In this document: positions 1-6,203 of the stretch, one piece after another
Numbering within the stretch: position 1 is the first letter of the stretch
How the letters are laid out: the number at the start of each line of letters is the position of its first letter
Source: an uncultured Dialister sp.
Lineage (GTDB): Bacteria; Bacillota; Negativicutes; Veillonellales; Dialisteraceae
Direction: 5' to 3'
NCBI GenBank assembly: GCA_900759415.1
Contig: CAAEVC010000143.1
Span: 1 to 8,686, forward strand
Length of the DNA: 8,686 bases
Program-made: the position numbers and the translations under genes
Notes under the pieces: generated by a model
What the model was told of the DNA's origin: nothing
What the model saw: the letters and a program-made list of their open reading frames with translations, nothing else
The model's database searches: none

Positions 1-38
1 AAAATCAGCTCATTTTATCCTCAGTTGACAATTAGAAA

Positions 39-71
39 GATAATTTCTAGGAAAGAAACCTAAAAATTATC
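39..71. repeat. Large perfect-length inverted repeat (hairpin)
   Basis: Two 13-base arms, GATAATTTCTAGG at 39-51 and its near reverse complement at 59-71, differ at one position and enclose a 7-base loop (AAAGAAA). There is no T-run on either side, so it is not an ordinary terminator. It ends three bases before the 16-base motif at 75-90 that recurs inverted at 8592-8607. It could be an element-end structure, a protein-binding site or an RNA hairpin; the sequence does not decide. Confidence 0.6.
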
Positions 72-74
72 CTC

Positions 75-90
75 TAACTTAATAGCATTG
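75..90 (+). repeat. 16-base motif, copy 1 (inverted copy at 8592-8607)
   Basis: The motif TAACTTAATAGCATTG occurs here on the plus strand and exactly, on the minus strand, at 8592-8607, next to the point where the TonB receptor fragment begins. In both places a hairpin with a 7-base loop lies just 5' of the motif. After the motif the two loci differ completely. Confidence 0.55.
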
Positions 91-175
91 CCCCGGAGGG
101 GGAGCCCACATTGTGGTGTCGTCTCTGCCGACGTCTATTCAGTCTGGAGTCTGGATGTCTGATGGTCTTATATCT
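91..175 (+). repeat. Intergenic mosaic repeat, copy A
   Basis: The block begins with a CCCC/GGGG hairpin. The 16-mer GGGGGAGCCCACATTG (98-113) and the 12-mer CTATTCAGTCTG (135-146) both recur exactly and in the same order, on the opposite strand, at 4782-4797 and 4718-4729. Both copies continue into AGTCTG-type short repeats. Copy A is shorter, with 21 bases between the two blocks against 52 in copy B. This looks like a dispersed non-coding repeat family. No gene is visible from 1 to 291. Confidence 0.7.
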
Positions 176-211
176 TTACCTCTAACCGTTCCCAGAGGGG
201 GAAATGTTTGG

Positions 212-229
212 AAAAGCTCAGAGCTTTTT
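212..229 (+). other. Small AU-rich hairpin with T-run
   Basis: AAAAGCT (212-218) pairs with AGCTTTT (222-228) around a CAG loop, and the run of five T begins inside the second arm. It could be a weak terminator or a remnant of the repeat mosaic. No plus-strand gene upstream would need it. Confidence 0.3.
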
Positions 230-291
230 CTGGCATGAGATTTATTTAAGACGCCAGCGCCGCTAATGAAGCCTGATTGATATCATCCTTC

Positions 292-344
292 AAAAAAAAG
301 GATTGCATCAAAATGCTTTCGCATTCTGATGCAATCCTTTTTTT
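292..344 (-). terminator. Intrinsic terminator of the ppsA-ccpN-ppsR unit (works both ways)
   Basis: An 11-base perfect stem (300-310 with 327-337) is extended by AATGC/GCATT (312-316 with 321-325) after one mismatch, closing on a TTTC loop. A run of eight A on the left and seven T on the right makes it a terminator for transcripts of either direction. The ppsR stop codon (343-345) touches the structure, which is usual for the last gene of an operon. Confidence 0.9.
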
Positions 345-1170
345 AATATTTATCTCCGTAGAGGTCTTTATTTCTCTGAACGATAGCCATGATGCGGCTG
401 GCGGTTTCTTCGATGGCTTTGTTGGAGACGTCGAGAACGGTGCAGTGCAGCTGGCGCATGACTTCTTTAGCGTAGGAGAGTTCGTCTTCAATGCGGGCAA
501 TGTCAGTGTAGTTGGCAGTGCCGGAGAAGCCGAGGGCTTTCATCCTTTCGCTTCGGATGGTGTTCAGTTTGTACGGATCGATGATGAGTCCAATGATACG
601 GTACGGAGGTACCTGGAATATTTCTTTAGGGAGCGGTACTTCCGGAACGAGGGGAAGGTTGGCTACCTTGATACGTTTGTGAGCCATGTACATAGAGAGT
701 GGGGTCTTGGATGTACGGGAGACGCCAATGAGGACGACATCTGCTTTGGCGAATCCAGCAGGATTCTTGCCGTCGTCATATCGTACAGCAAATTCGATGG
801 CTTCCACTTTTTTGAAATATTCTTCATCCAGTTTATGGATGATGCCTGGTTTCATTCTTGGCTTTGTTTCTGTAATGGATCCTACCATGTCCATCATAGG
901 TCCCAGGATGTCCACATAGCGGACATTCTTTGCGGTCGCAATTCTTTCAAAGTTCTGACGGAGTTCCGGACTGACAAGAGTGTGACATACTACAGCCCCG
1001 TGTTCTGCCGCTTCTTCAATGACCTTCTGAATCTGTTCGGTATGACGGATGAAGGGTACACGGACTACGTCGATGCTTTCATCGAACTGACTGATGGTTG
1101 CTTTGGCAACACTTTCCGCTGTATCACCCAAAGAATCAGAAACCACATAGACTTCTGGAATTTTTTTCAC
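343..1170 (-). CDS. ppsR: Pyruvate, phosphate dikinase/PEP synthase regulatory protein (bifunctional kinase/pyrophosphorylase, DUF299)
   Basis: A cytoplasmic switch enzyme of about 275 residues. Family knowledge: it inactivates PEP synthase by ADP-dependent phosphorylation of the threonine beside the catalytic histidine, and restores it by Pi-dependent removal of that phosphate, releasing PPi. Seen here: the N-terminal segment SDSLGDTAE (11-19) and the family's P-loop-like GVSRTSKTPLS (149-159), followed by the conserved NLPLVPEVPLP. Start: a GTG at 1170 has a perfect AAGGAGG (1179-1185) placed correctly. The site overlaps the stop of the preceding gene, so translation is probably coupled. 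An ATG 13 codons earlier lies inside the upstream gene and lacks such a site. Its substrate is probably the PpsA encoded two genes upstream, whose target Thr411 is intact. Confidence 0.95.
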   Translation of the reverse strand: MKKIPEVYVVSDSLGDTAESVAKATISQFDESIDVVRVPFIRHTEQIQKVIEEAAEHGAVVCHTLVSPELRQNFERIATAKNVRYVDILGPMMDMVGSITETKPRMKPGIIHKLDEEYFKKVEAIEFAVRYDDGKNPAGFAKADVVLIGVSRTSKTPLSMYMAHKRIKVANLPLVPEVPLPKEIFQVPPYRIIGLIIDPYKLNTIRSERMKALGFSGTANYTDIARIEDELSYAKEVMRQLHCTVLDVSNKAIEETASRIMAIVQRNKDLYGDKY

Positions 1171-1183
1171 CGGCGATCCCTCC

Positions 1184-1816
1184 TTATCGTTTACCCCGGC
1201 CCAATTCAAGGAACAGACGGGTTATATTGGTTTTGGAAATCCTTCCTTTGAGTTCAAATTTCCTGTCGCCTTTTACATCTTTGAATATACCGACGGGCAG
1301 ACAGTCGATTTCATAGTCGATGAGTTTCTGTGCAATGGAAACCATGTCTTCATTCGGTTCGGCATAAATCATTTTGGAGCGGGATGTCATGACCATGGAA
1401 ATCGGTACTTTGGCCAGATCTTCACGACCCATCGCTGATTTGAGCAGGTCTTTACGGGAAACGACTCCCAGTACATCATCTTCCTTGCCTACGAAGAGTG
1501 TACCGATATCTTCCGTGAAAAGGAGTACGGCGGCATCATAGGCATTGGAATCTGCATTGACGAGGACAGGGCGGGACATGCAGTCTTCTGCTGTGCAGGA
1601 ACGGATTTCTGCTGCTGCAGGATCTTCTCCCCCTCCCAGATAATAATACCCCAGTCTTCTTCTTGCGGCAATCACTTCCCCAGAGAGGAGGACTGCCAGA
1701 TCTCCGCGGAGTGCACTTCGTGTGACATGCAGTCTTTCTGCTATCATTTCTCCGGTGATGGGGCCATTTTCCCGTACGATACGGGTGATTTCTTTCTGTC
1801 GGCTGGTAAGTTGCAT
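1184..1816 (-). CDS. ccpN: CcpN-type transcriptional regulator (HTH plus paired CBS domains)
   Basis: A 210-residue DNA-binding regulator. A winged helix-turn-helix of HTH_11 type covers about residues 5-62, with ITGEMIAERLHVTRSALRGD as its recognition region. Two CBS domains follow (about 75-128 and 138-203), a module that senses adenine nucleotides in this family. Family knowledge: Bacillus CcpN represses gluconeogenic genes, and the downstream ppsR homologue (yqfL) modulates it. The same gene pair is kept here, 13 bases apart, but next to ppsA, so ppsA is the likely target. The start ATG at 1816 has AAGGAAGG/AGGTG upstream. No convincing promoter of its own was found in the 122-base gap, so it is probably transcribed from the ppsA promoter. 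The family call is firm; the effector and operator are inferred. Confidence 0.9.
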   Translation of the reverse strand: MQLTSRQKEITRIVRENGPITGEMIAERLHVTRSALRGDLAVLLSGEVIAARRRLGYYYLGGGEDPAAAEIRSCTAEDCMSRPVLVNADSNAYDAAVLLFTEDIGTLFVGKEDDVLGVVSRKDLLKSAMGREDLAKVPISMVMTSRSKMIYAEPNEDMVSIAQKLIDYEIDCLPVGIFKDVKGDRKFELKGRISKTNITRLFLELGRGKR

Positions 1817-1843
1817 CTTTTCACCTTCCTTGCAATGATGTTG

Positions 1844-1879
1844 AACAGGGTTTCACGAAATGCTTCCCGAAAACCTGTT
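1844..1879 (-). promoter_or_regulatory. Inverted repeat in the ccpN leader
   Basis: AACAGGGTTTC (1844-1854) and GAAAACCTGTT (1869-1879) are complementary except at one position and enclose 14 bases. The repeat lies just upstream of the ccpN ribosome binding site, so it could be an operator or an RNA hairpin affecting ccpN translation. Nothing in the sequence shows which. Confidence 0.4.
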
Positions 1880-1889
1880 TAATTACGGC

Positions 1890-1924
1890 AAAACGGGACT
1901 GCTCGCGCAGCCCCGGATGCCGGG
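1890..1924 (-). promoter_or_regulatory. Competing hairpins after ppsA: weak terminator/attenuator candidate
   Basis: Read on the minus strand, CGGGGCTGC (1915-1907) pairs with GCAGTCCCG (1902-1894) around a GCGA tetraloop, with one G-U pair, and is followed by only four T before GCC. A second hairpin, CCCGG-CAT-CCGGG (1924-1912), uses part of the same strand, so only one can form at a time. This resembles a terminator/antiterminator arrangement, or a partial terminator that lowers ccpN-ppsR relative to ppsA. No leader peptide or ligand-binding fold was recognised. Confidence 0.5.
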
Positions 1925-1938
1925 ATTTATCTATCAGA

Positions 1939-4338
1939 TTACCAGGTGTAATCTTCTGTATCCTTTAATCCCCTGCCAGTAGCAGCGTCCAGCATGAGGC
2001 GCTGTTCAATGCGGGCTACATTTCTCTTGGTTGCTTTGACCATATCCGGGTTGACAGATACGTAGTCGATGCCGCTCTTTACCAGGAATTCAGTGAAGTC
2101 CGGGTATACAGACGGAGCCTGGCCGCAGATGGAAACGGTCTTGCCGTCTTTGTGAGCTGTTTCGATGAGGTGGCGGACAGCTCTCTTGATAGCCAGATTT
2201 CTTTCATCGAAGAGGGCAGAAACGGTGTCGTTGTTTCTGTCGCATCCAAGAACCAGCATGGTGAGGTCGTTGGAGCCGATGGAGTAGCCGTCTACGAATT
2301 CATTGAATTTGTCAGCCAGGATGATGTTTGCCGGGATTTCAGCCATGAGGAAGAGTTTGAAGTCTGGTCCTCTTTCAAGGCCTTCTTCCTTCATGATGGC
2401 AGTGACTTTGCGGGCTTCATCTACAGTTCTGCAGAATGGAATCATGCAGTTCAGGTTCTTCAGGCCGAATTCTTCACGGACTTTCTTCACTGCTTTCAGT
2501 TCGAGGCGGAATGCAGCGGTGTATTTCGGATCATAGTAACGGGAAGCGCCTCTCCAGCCGAGGAGATCTGCCGGTTCTTCCGGTTCATAGATGTCGCCGC
2601 CCTTGAGGTTTCTGTATTCGCCGGATTTGAAATCGGAGAAACGGAGAACAACGGGACGTGGAGCGAGAGCACGGCATACTTTGGAAATGCCTTCAGCTAG
2701 CATGTCGATAACTTTTTCCGGTTTACCCTGTTCGATGAGATAGAGCGGATGTTCATGGATGAAAGTGGTCCAGATGAATTCTTCACGCATGAGGCCGATG
2801 CCGTCGCATGGGAGGCTTGCATATTTGTCAGCCAGGTCCGGATCACCAAGGTTCATCATGACGCCGGTGCCGGTGGGTGCGAAATATTCAGGAGCAGCCA
2901 CAACGGTGGTGCCTGCAGCAGCAGCTGCTGCAGGTTCTTCAGTCTTCACGAGGTCAGCTACGATGCCTTCGTAAACGATACCATTGTGAGCATCGATAGT
3001 GATGTTCTGGTCAGTCTTCAATACTTTGGTAGCTTCAATGCTGCGGCTCTTGGTGCCTACAACACATGGGATTCCCAGTTCACGGGAAACGATGGAAGCG
3101 TGGCAGGTCATGCCGCCTGCATCAGTAACGATAGCTACTGCCTTTTTCATAGCAGGTACCCAGTCCGGGGAAGTCATGGTTGTAACGAGGACTTCACCTT
3201 CCTGGAACTTGTCGATATCTTTTGGATCAGTGATGACATGGCATTTGCCAGCAGCCATTCCCGGGCTTGCCGGAAGACCTTTAACCAGTACCTTGTGATC
3301 GGTTGTCATATTCACTTTATCATTACCTGCTTTCTTTTCTTTATTCTTCTTGGACCATACAGTTTCCGGACGAGCCTGGAGGATCCAGATGCGGTCCTGA
3401 TGGTCGACAGCCCATTCCATATCCATGTAGCAGCCATAGTGCTTTTCAATAGCCTTTGCATAGGAAGCCAGTTTCACTACCTGTTCATCAGTAAGAGCCT
3501 GCATCTTCGCTCTGTCTTCCGGAACTCTTCTTTCTTCAACGTCCCCTTCCGGTTTACGGATCAGTTCAACTGCCTTTTCGTTGATGATACGGGATTTAAT
3601 GGTAAGTTCTTCTTTATCTACGATGAAATTATCCGGTGTAACGGTGCCCTGTACCACGTATTCACCAAGGCCCCAGGAGCCTTCGATCATAACGCAGGAA
3701 TCATCGCCGTTAGCAATGTTTACAGTAAACATAACACCGGAAACCTTGGAGTCAGCCATCATCTGTACAGCTGCGGAAAGAGCTACATTTTCATGGTCGA
3801 AATTCTTCTTCGCTCTGTAGTATACAGCACGGTCGGTGAAAGTGGATGCATAGCATTCCTTAACCTTGCGGATAACCATTTCACGGCCGGTCACATTGAG
3901 GTACGTATCCTGCTGGCCAGCAAAGGAAGCATCTGGCAGATCTTCTGCAGTAGCAGAGGAACGGACTGCTACATAAGGATTTTCCTCATTCACTTTCTTT
4001 GCCAGTTCTTCATAAGCATCACCAATAGCATCAGCCAGATCTTCCGGCATTTCCGCAGAAACGATGCTTTCACGGATCTTGGTGCAGACTTCATGAAGTT
4101 CTACAGAATCTTCTACATCACTCAGTTCCTGGAGCATTTCATGAATCTTCTTATTCTGGCCTGTAACTTCCATGAAATAACGGTAAGCATGAGCAGTGGT
4201 TGCAAAACCATAGGGAACCGGCACCCCGGTAGAAGTGGTCAGTTCACCCAGGGAAGAAGATTTCCCCCCTACCAAAGCTACGTCCTTTCTGTGCAGTTCA
4301 TCAAACCATAAAACATAAGAATTTTCTCTTGCGTCCAT
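1939..4338 (-). CDS. ppsA: Phosphoenolpyruvate synthase (pyruvate, water dikinase)
   Basis: Converts pyruvate, ATP and water to PEP, AMP and Pi, the entry to gluconeogenesis; cytoplasmic. The 799 residues match the usual length of about 790. Domains in order: the N-terminal ATP-grasp domain (about 10-330; VGGKSSSLGEL near 24, RSSATAEDLPDASFAGQQ at 126-143); the swivelling phosphohistidine domain with GGMTCHASIVSRELGIP (catalytic His413, regulatory Thr411); and the PEP/pyruvate barrel (about 490-785; SIGSNDLT, then SICGQAPS with catalytic Cys738). TCH rather than TSH marks PEP synthase, not PPDK. An alanine-rich linker (469-484) joins the last two domains. Start: AAGGAGG lies six bases before the ATG at 4338. 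An ATG at 4341 is possible; the in-frame ATG at 4404 is only a few bases from the predicted transcription start and lacks a ribosome site. Confidence 0.97.
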   Translation of the reverse strand: MDARENSYVLWFDELHRKDVALVGGKSSSLGELTTSTGVPVPYGFATTAHAYRYFMEVTGQNKKIHEMLQELSDVEDSVELHEVCTKIRESIVSAEMPEDLADAIGDAYEELAKKVNEENPYVAVRSSATAEDLPDASFAGQQDTYLNVTGREMVIRKVKECYASTFTDRAVYYRAKKNFDHENVALSAAVQMMADSKVSGVMFTVNIANGDDSCVMIEGSWGLGEYVVQGTVTPDNFIVDKEELTIKSRIINEKAVELIRKPEGDVEERRVPEDRAKMQALTDEQVVKLASYAKAIEKHYGCYMDMEWAVDHQDRIWILQARPETVWSKKNKEKKAGNDKVNMTTDHKVLVKGLPASPGMAAGKCHVITDPKDIDKFQEGEVLVTTMTSPDWVPAMKKAVAIVTDAGGMTCHASIVSRELGIPCVVGTKSRSIEATKVLKTDQNITIDAHNGIVYEGIVADLVKTEEPAAAAAAGTTVVAAPEYFAPTGTGVMMNLGDPDLADKYASLPCDGIGLMREEFIWTTFIHEHPLYLIEQGKPEKVIDMLAEGISKVCRALAPRPVVLRFSDFKSGEYRNLKGGDIYEPEEPADLLGWRGASRYYDPKYTAAFRLELKAVKKVREEFGLKNLNCMIPFCRTVDEARKVTAIMKEEGLERGPDFKLFLMAEIPANIILADKFNEFVDGYSIGSNDLTMLVLGCDRNNDTVSALFDERNLAIKRAVRHLIETAHKDGKTVSICGQAPSVYPDFTEFLVKSGIDYVSVNPDMVKATKRNVARIEQRLMLDAATGRGLKDTEDYTW

Positions 4339-4416
4339 CATAGCCCTCCTTAAGGTATGAAGATAAGAAATATGAAAAAGTAAATTCATGTACACTTTTT
4401 TCATCTCAGCAAGTTT

Positions 4417-4445
4417 ATAGTATACCTTTATAGCCTAAAAGTCAA
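4417..4445 (-). promoter_or_regulatory. ppsA promoter (sigma-70/SigA type)
   Basis: On the minus strand TTGACT (4445-4440), a 17-base spacer and TACTAT (4422-4417) form a near-consensus promoter. Transcription would begin near 4410, giving a leader of about 70 bases before the ppsA start. AT-rich dyads such as TATAGTATACC overlap the -10 and loosely resemble a CcpN site, but the match is too weak to call. Confidence 0.75.
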
Positions 4446-4659
4446 GGCATTAAATGAAGCAGAAACGGGACTTTTTGAGAAATAAACATAGCCTTTATTC
4501 ACTGAAAAGAGCAAAAGAGAATCCCTTCCCCCATAAACACGCCCTTTCTGCCCCTATACTATTCCATATATTCCCCTTTTTTATGGCTGTCTATAGAAAG
4601 ATTGAATGGCGAAGACCTGAGTCAATAGAATAAGTCCTCCTGACAGAGAGATACCTAAA

Positions 4660-4723
4660 GACTATCAGACTATCAGACTATCAAACTTCAGACTTCAGAC
4701 TTCCAGACTTCAGATGTCAGACT
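4660..4723. repeat. Degenerate 7-8-base tandem repeat
   Basis: Three exact GACTATCA units (4660-4683) run into five GACTTCA-like units (AACTTCA, GACTTCA, GACTTCCA, GACTTCA, GATGTCA) and end at GACTGAATAGG. Copy A at 135-167 has the same kind of AGTCTG repetition on the opposite strand. Unit length and lack of spacers rule out CRISPR. Confidence 0.8.
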
Positions 4724-4835
4724 GAATAGGTATCAGCTCCGCTGAATTTTTTTATTTATTCATCGGCGTAGCCGTCTTCCGCAATGTGGGCTCCCCCTTT
4801 AAGAGCACGTAGTGCTCCCCAGCCGGGGGGGGGGG
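4718..4835 (-). repeat. Intergenic mosaic repeat, copy B
   Basis: This is the inverted counterpart of copy A. It carries the exact 12-mer (4718-4729) and 16-mer (4782-4797) in the same order on the minus strand. It is longer than copy A and holds an extra GAGCAC hairpin (4803-4817), followed by CCCCAGCC and the poly-G run. In copy A, CCCCGG joins directly to AGGGGGAGCCC, as if the extra hairpin module had been lost there or gained here. Confidence 0.7.
4825..4835. repeat. Homopolymer run of 11 G
   Basis: Eleven consecutive G on the plus strand follow CCCCAGCC. Such a run is prone to length change by polymerase slippage and to sequencing error. It lies in no gene and no recognised promoter, so an effect on expression cannot be argued from position. 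Confidence 0.9.
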
Positions 4836-4952
4836 AACTGGCAGTATGCGGAGCATGCTGACTGAAGGGGAAAACCGCACTTTGAAGCACTAAAGGTATC
4901 GCGTCGTTATCCGTAAAAGCTTCATACTCATCGGCGAAGCCGATACCACTCG

Positions 4953-5036
4953 CTCAACTCTCAACTCTCTGCACTCAACTCTGCCTTTTTCAGTCTTTAC
5001 AACCGTCTCTCAACTCTCGCAACTCAAATCTCAACT
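4953..5036. repeat. Interspersed CTCAACT repeats
   Basis: CTCAACT occurs at 4953, 4960, 4974, 5009 and 5030, with degenerate copies between (CTCAAAT and similar). Read on the minus strand the unit is AGTTGAG. It is low-complexity non-coding sequence next to the end of the marR gene. Confidence 0.75.
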
Positions 5037-5037
5037 C

Positions 5038-5066
5038 TGAGCAATGAGCTCACCGCTCATTGCTCA
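5038..5066 (-). repeat. Perfect 12-base palindrome just after marR
   Basis: TGAGCAATGAGC (5038-5049) and GCTCATTGCTCA (5055-5066) are exact complements around a 5-base loop. The structure begins six bases beyond the marR stop codon. No T-run follows in the direction of transcription, so it is a poor intrinsic terminator. It may protect the 3' end of the mRNA or be a repeat-family unit. Confidence 0.6.
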
Positions 5067-5071
5067 TCGCC

Positions 5072-5515
5072 CTATTTCTTCTTCCTTTTTTCCAGTATCT
5101 CTCTCACTTTCCCGATAGCAGAGACAGCTCCCCGGATATCTTCTTCAGGAATATCTTCCATTTCTTTCTTGAGCCAGAAATGGAACTGGCGGATATATTT
5201 GTCATAACACTTTTCGCCCCAGTCGGTAAGCACCAGGGTGTAGACTCTCTTATCCTTCGGATTCCTTGTCTTCAATACCGCTTTCATATCACAAAGTTCA
5301 TTCACCAGCTTGGTGATGGAAGGCATGGTGCTTTTCATGGCCTTGGCCACGTCGCTGATGCTGACGATGCCTTTTTCTTCATGAATTATGTGAATGCACC
5401 GGATGATCCGGATATGTCTGGGCTTCATCTTTGGCGGCAGTTTCGGAAGAAGCTCGAAAATCCGCTTCCCGTCCTGACAGGCATCCAGAAACTGACTTAA
5501 AAGTTCACTATCCAT
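5072..5515 (-). CDS. MarR-family transcriptional regulator
   Basis: A 147-residue cytoplasmic DNA-binding protein of usual MarR length. The winged helix-turn-helix spans about residues 35-105: ISDVAKAMKSTMPSITKLVN is the helix-turn-helix, and NPKDKRVYTLVLTDWGEK is the wing with the family's D-x-R basic tip and the T-x-x-G that follows it. The C-terminal helix ends in a basic run (KRKKK). The start is supported by AAAGGAG a suitable distance upstream. It follows the DJ-1-like gene by 70 bases, which hold its own promoter and a dyad. It is therefore probably autoregulated, and may be partly read through from the upstream genes. Ligand and target genes cannot be told from the sequence. Confidence 0.9.
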   Translation of the reverse strand: MDSELLSQFLDACQDGKRIFELLPKLPPKMKPRHIRIIRCIHIIHEEKGIVSISDVAKAMKSTMPSITKLVNELCDMKAVLKTRNPKDKRVYTLVLTDWGEKCYDKYIRQFHFWLKKEMEDIPEEDIRGAVSAIGKVREILEKRKKK

Positions 5516-5526
5516 TTTTCTCTCCT

Positions 5527-5564
5527 TTATTTATCTTTGGTAAATAATTAATCCAAGTATATCA
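5527..5564 (-). promoter_or_regulatory. marR promoter (extended -10) and candidate operator
   Basis: On the minus strand TGATATACT (5564-5556) is an extended -10 element; no good -35 is present, as often with this promoter type. Just downstream, TTATTTA (5527-5533) and TAAATAA (5541-5547) form a dyad with a 7-base spacer that covers the expected transcription start. A MarR dimer bound there would block its own promoter. The dyad is AT-rich, so chance is possible. Confidence 0.5.
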
Positions 5565-5585
5565 CATTTCAAAAAAAATAGTACA

Positions 5586-6182
5586 TTATTTCTTATCCCT
5601 GAGGAAACAGAAGCCATCCTCTTTCTCATCATTCCATACATATTCCATGAGCTCAGCGATTTCTTCCGCCTTCTCTCTCCCATACCGGTCGGAAATGAAA
5701 CCGAGCGCCATATCTGTCCCCGCAGAAACGCCGCCGGAAGTGTAGTACTTCCCGTCCTGCACCCACCGGGCCTCCCTCACCCAATGAACATCAGGATTTT
5801 CCGCCATGGTCCAGTCCATGGCCTTCTTATTGCCTGTCGCCCTCTTTCCGGAAAGGACTCCCGCCTTTCCAAGAAGAGCGGAACCGGTGCATACAGTGAG
5901 CACGAAGGTAGCAGCAGAAGACAGACGCCGGATTTCAGAAAGAAGCGCTTCATTCCTGATTTCCTTCCTGCTCCCGAATCCCCCGGGGATGAGAAAAATT
6001 TCACAGTAAGATACCGAGGAAATAGGATCCGTCATCACATGGAGACCGTGAGATGAAATCATCCCGCCGGAAAGGGACACATAATGGATTCCATGATCCG
6101 AGAGTCTCCCCAGCGCCTCCAGCGGCCCGAACGCATCCAGCGCCGTGAAATCAGGATATAAAAGAACATTGATCTCTTTCAT
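5586..6182 (-). CDS. DJ-1/PfpI-family protein, isonitrile hydratase-like
   Basis: A 198-residue single-domain protein with the flavodoxin-like glutamine amidotransferase fold. Seen: the opening strand INVLLYPDFTALDAFGP, the IPGGFG turn (65-70), and the nucleophile elbow TVCTGSALLGKAG with Cys98 followed by Thr99 as in isonitrile hydratases. TSGGVSAGTDMALGFI (148-163) is typical of that branch and of GATase-type AraC regulators, but no AraC DNA-binding domain follows. Family members include isonitrile hydratase, chaperone/deglycase-type and stress proteins, so substrate assignment is tentative. Its start has a full AAGGAGGT four bases upstream. It lies 21 bases after the DpnI-like gene, so the two are probably co-transcribed. 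Confidence 0.85.
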   Translation of the reverse strand: MKEINVLLYPDFTALDAFGPLEALGRLSDHGIHYVSLSGGMISSHGLHVMTDPISSVSYCEIFLIPGGFGSRKEIRNEALLSEIRRLSSAATFVLTVCTGSALLGKAGVLSGKRATGNKKAMDWTMAENPDVHWVREARWVQDGKYYTSGGVSAGTDMALGFISDRYGREKAEEIAELMEYVWNDEKEDGFCFLRDKK

Positions 6183-6203
6183 AGGACCTCCTTGTGGGTG
6201 AAA

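Larger units (their letters stand above)
4446..5071. other. Gene-free mosaic intergenic region
   Basis: No supportable gene is present. From 4446 to 4659 I see nothing distinctive. After that come short tandem repeats (4660-4723), copy B of the mosaic repeat, several tri-loop hairpins (GAGCAC-GTA-GTGCTC at 4803-4817, CGGC-GTA-GCCG at 4764-4774, ATCGGC-GAA-GCCGAT at 4930-4944), an 11-G run, CTCAACT repeats and a terminal palindrome. The phrase CATCGGCG(T/A)AGCCG occurs twice in the same direction, at 4761 and 4929. This repeat-rich stretch separates the metabolic unit from the accessory genes. Confidence 0.8.

Noticed and set aside
1..75. Promoter starting at TTGACA (25-30)
   Set aside because: No matching -10 lies at a suitable distance and no plus-strand gene follows.
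277..1251. Plus-strand open frame of 324 codons
   Set aside because: It lies opposite ppsR and the end of ccpN, has no protein-like motifs and crosses the terminator hairpin; it is an antisense shadow.
2749..4311. Plus-strand open frame of 520 codons
   Set aside because: It lies wholly opposite ppsA, is rich in Cys, His and Phe as reverse reads of such genes are, and shows no domain. The minus-strand PpsA match is decisive.
4339..4404. Longer PpsA start at 4404 (22 extra residues)
   Set aside because: It would begin about six bases after the predicted transcription start, without a ribosome site, while AAGGAGG is well placed for 4338.
4412..4422. CcpN operator over the ppsA -10
   Set aside because: TATAGTATACC matches the Bacillus consensus at only about eight of eleven positions and is inherently AT-rich, so it is not called.
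4660..5036. CRISPR array
   Set aside because: The repeated units are only 7-8 bases, directly adjacent or irregularly spaced, with no uniform spacers and no cas genes.
5060..5500. Plus-strand open frame opposite marR
   Set aside because: It is antisense to a clear MarR protein and begins inside the palindrome; it has no motif of its own.
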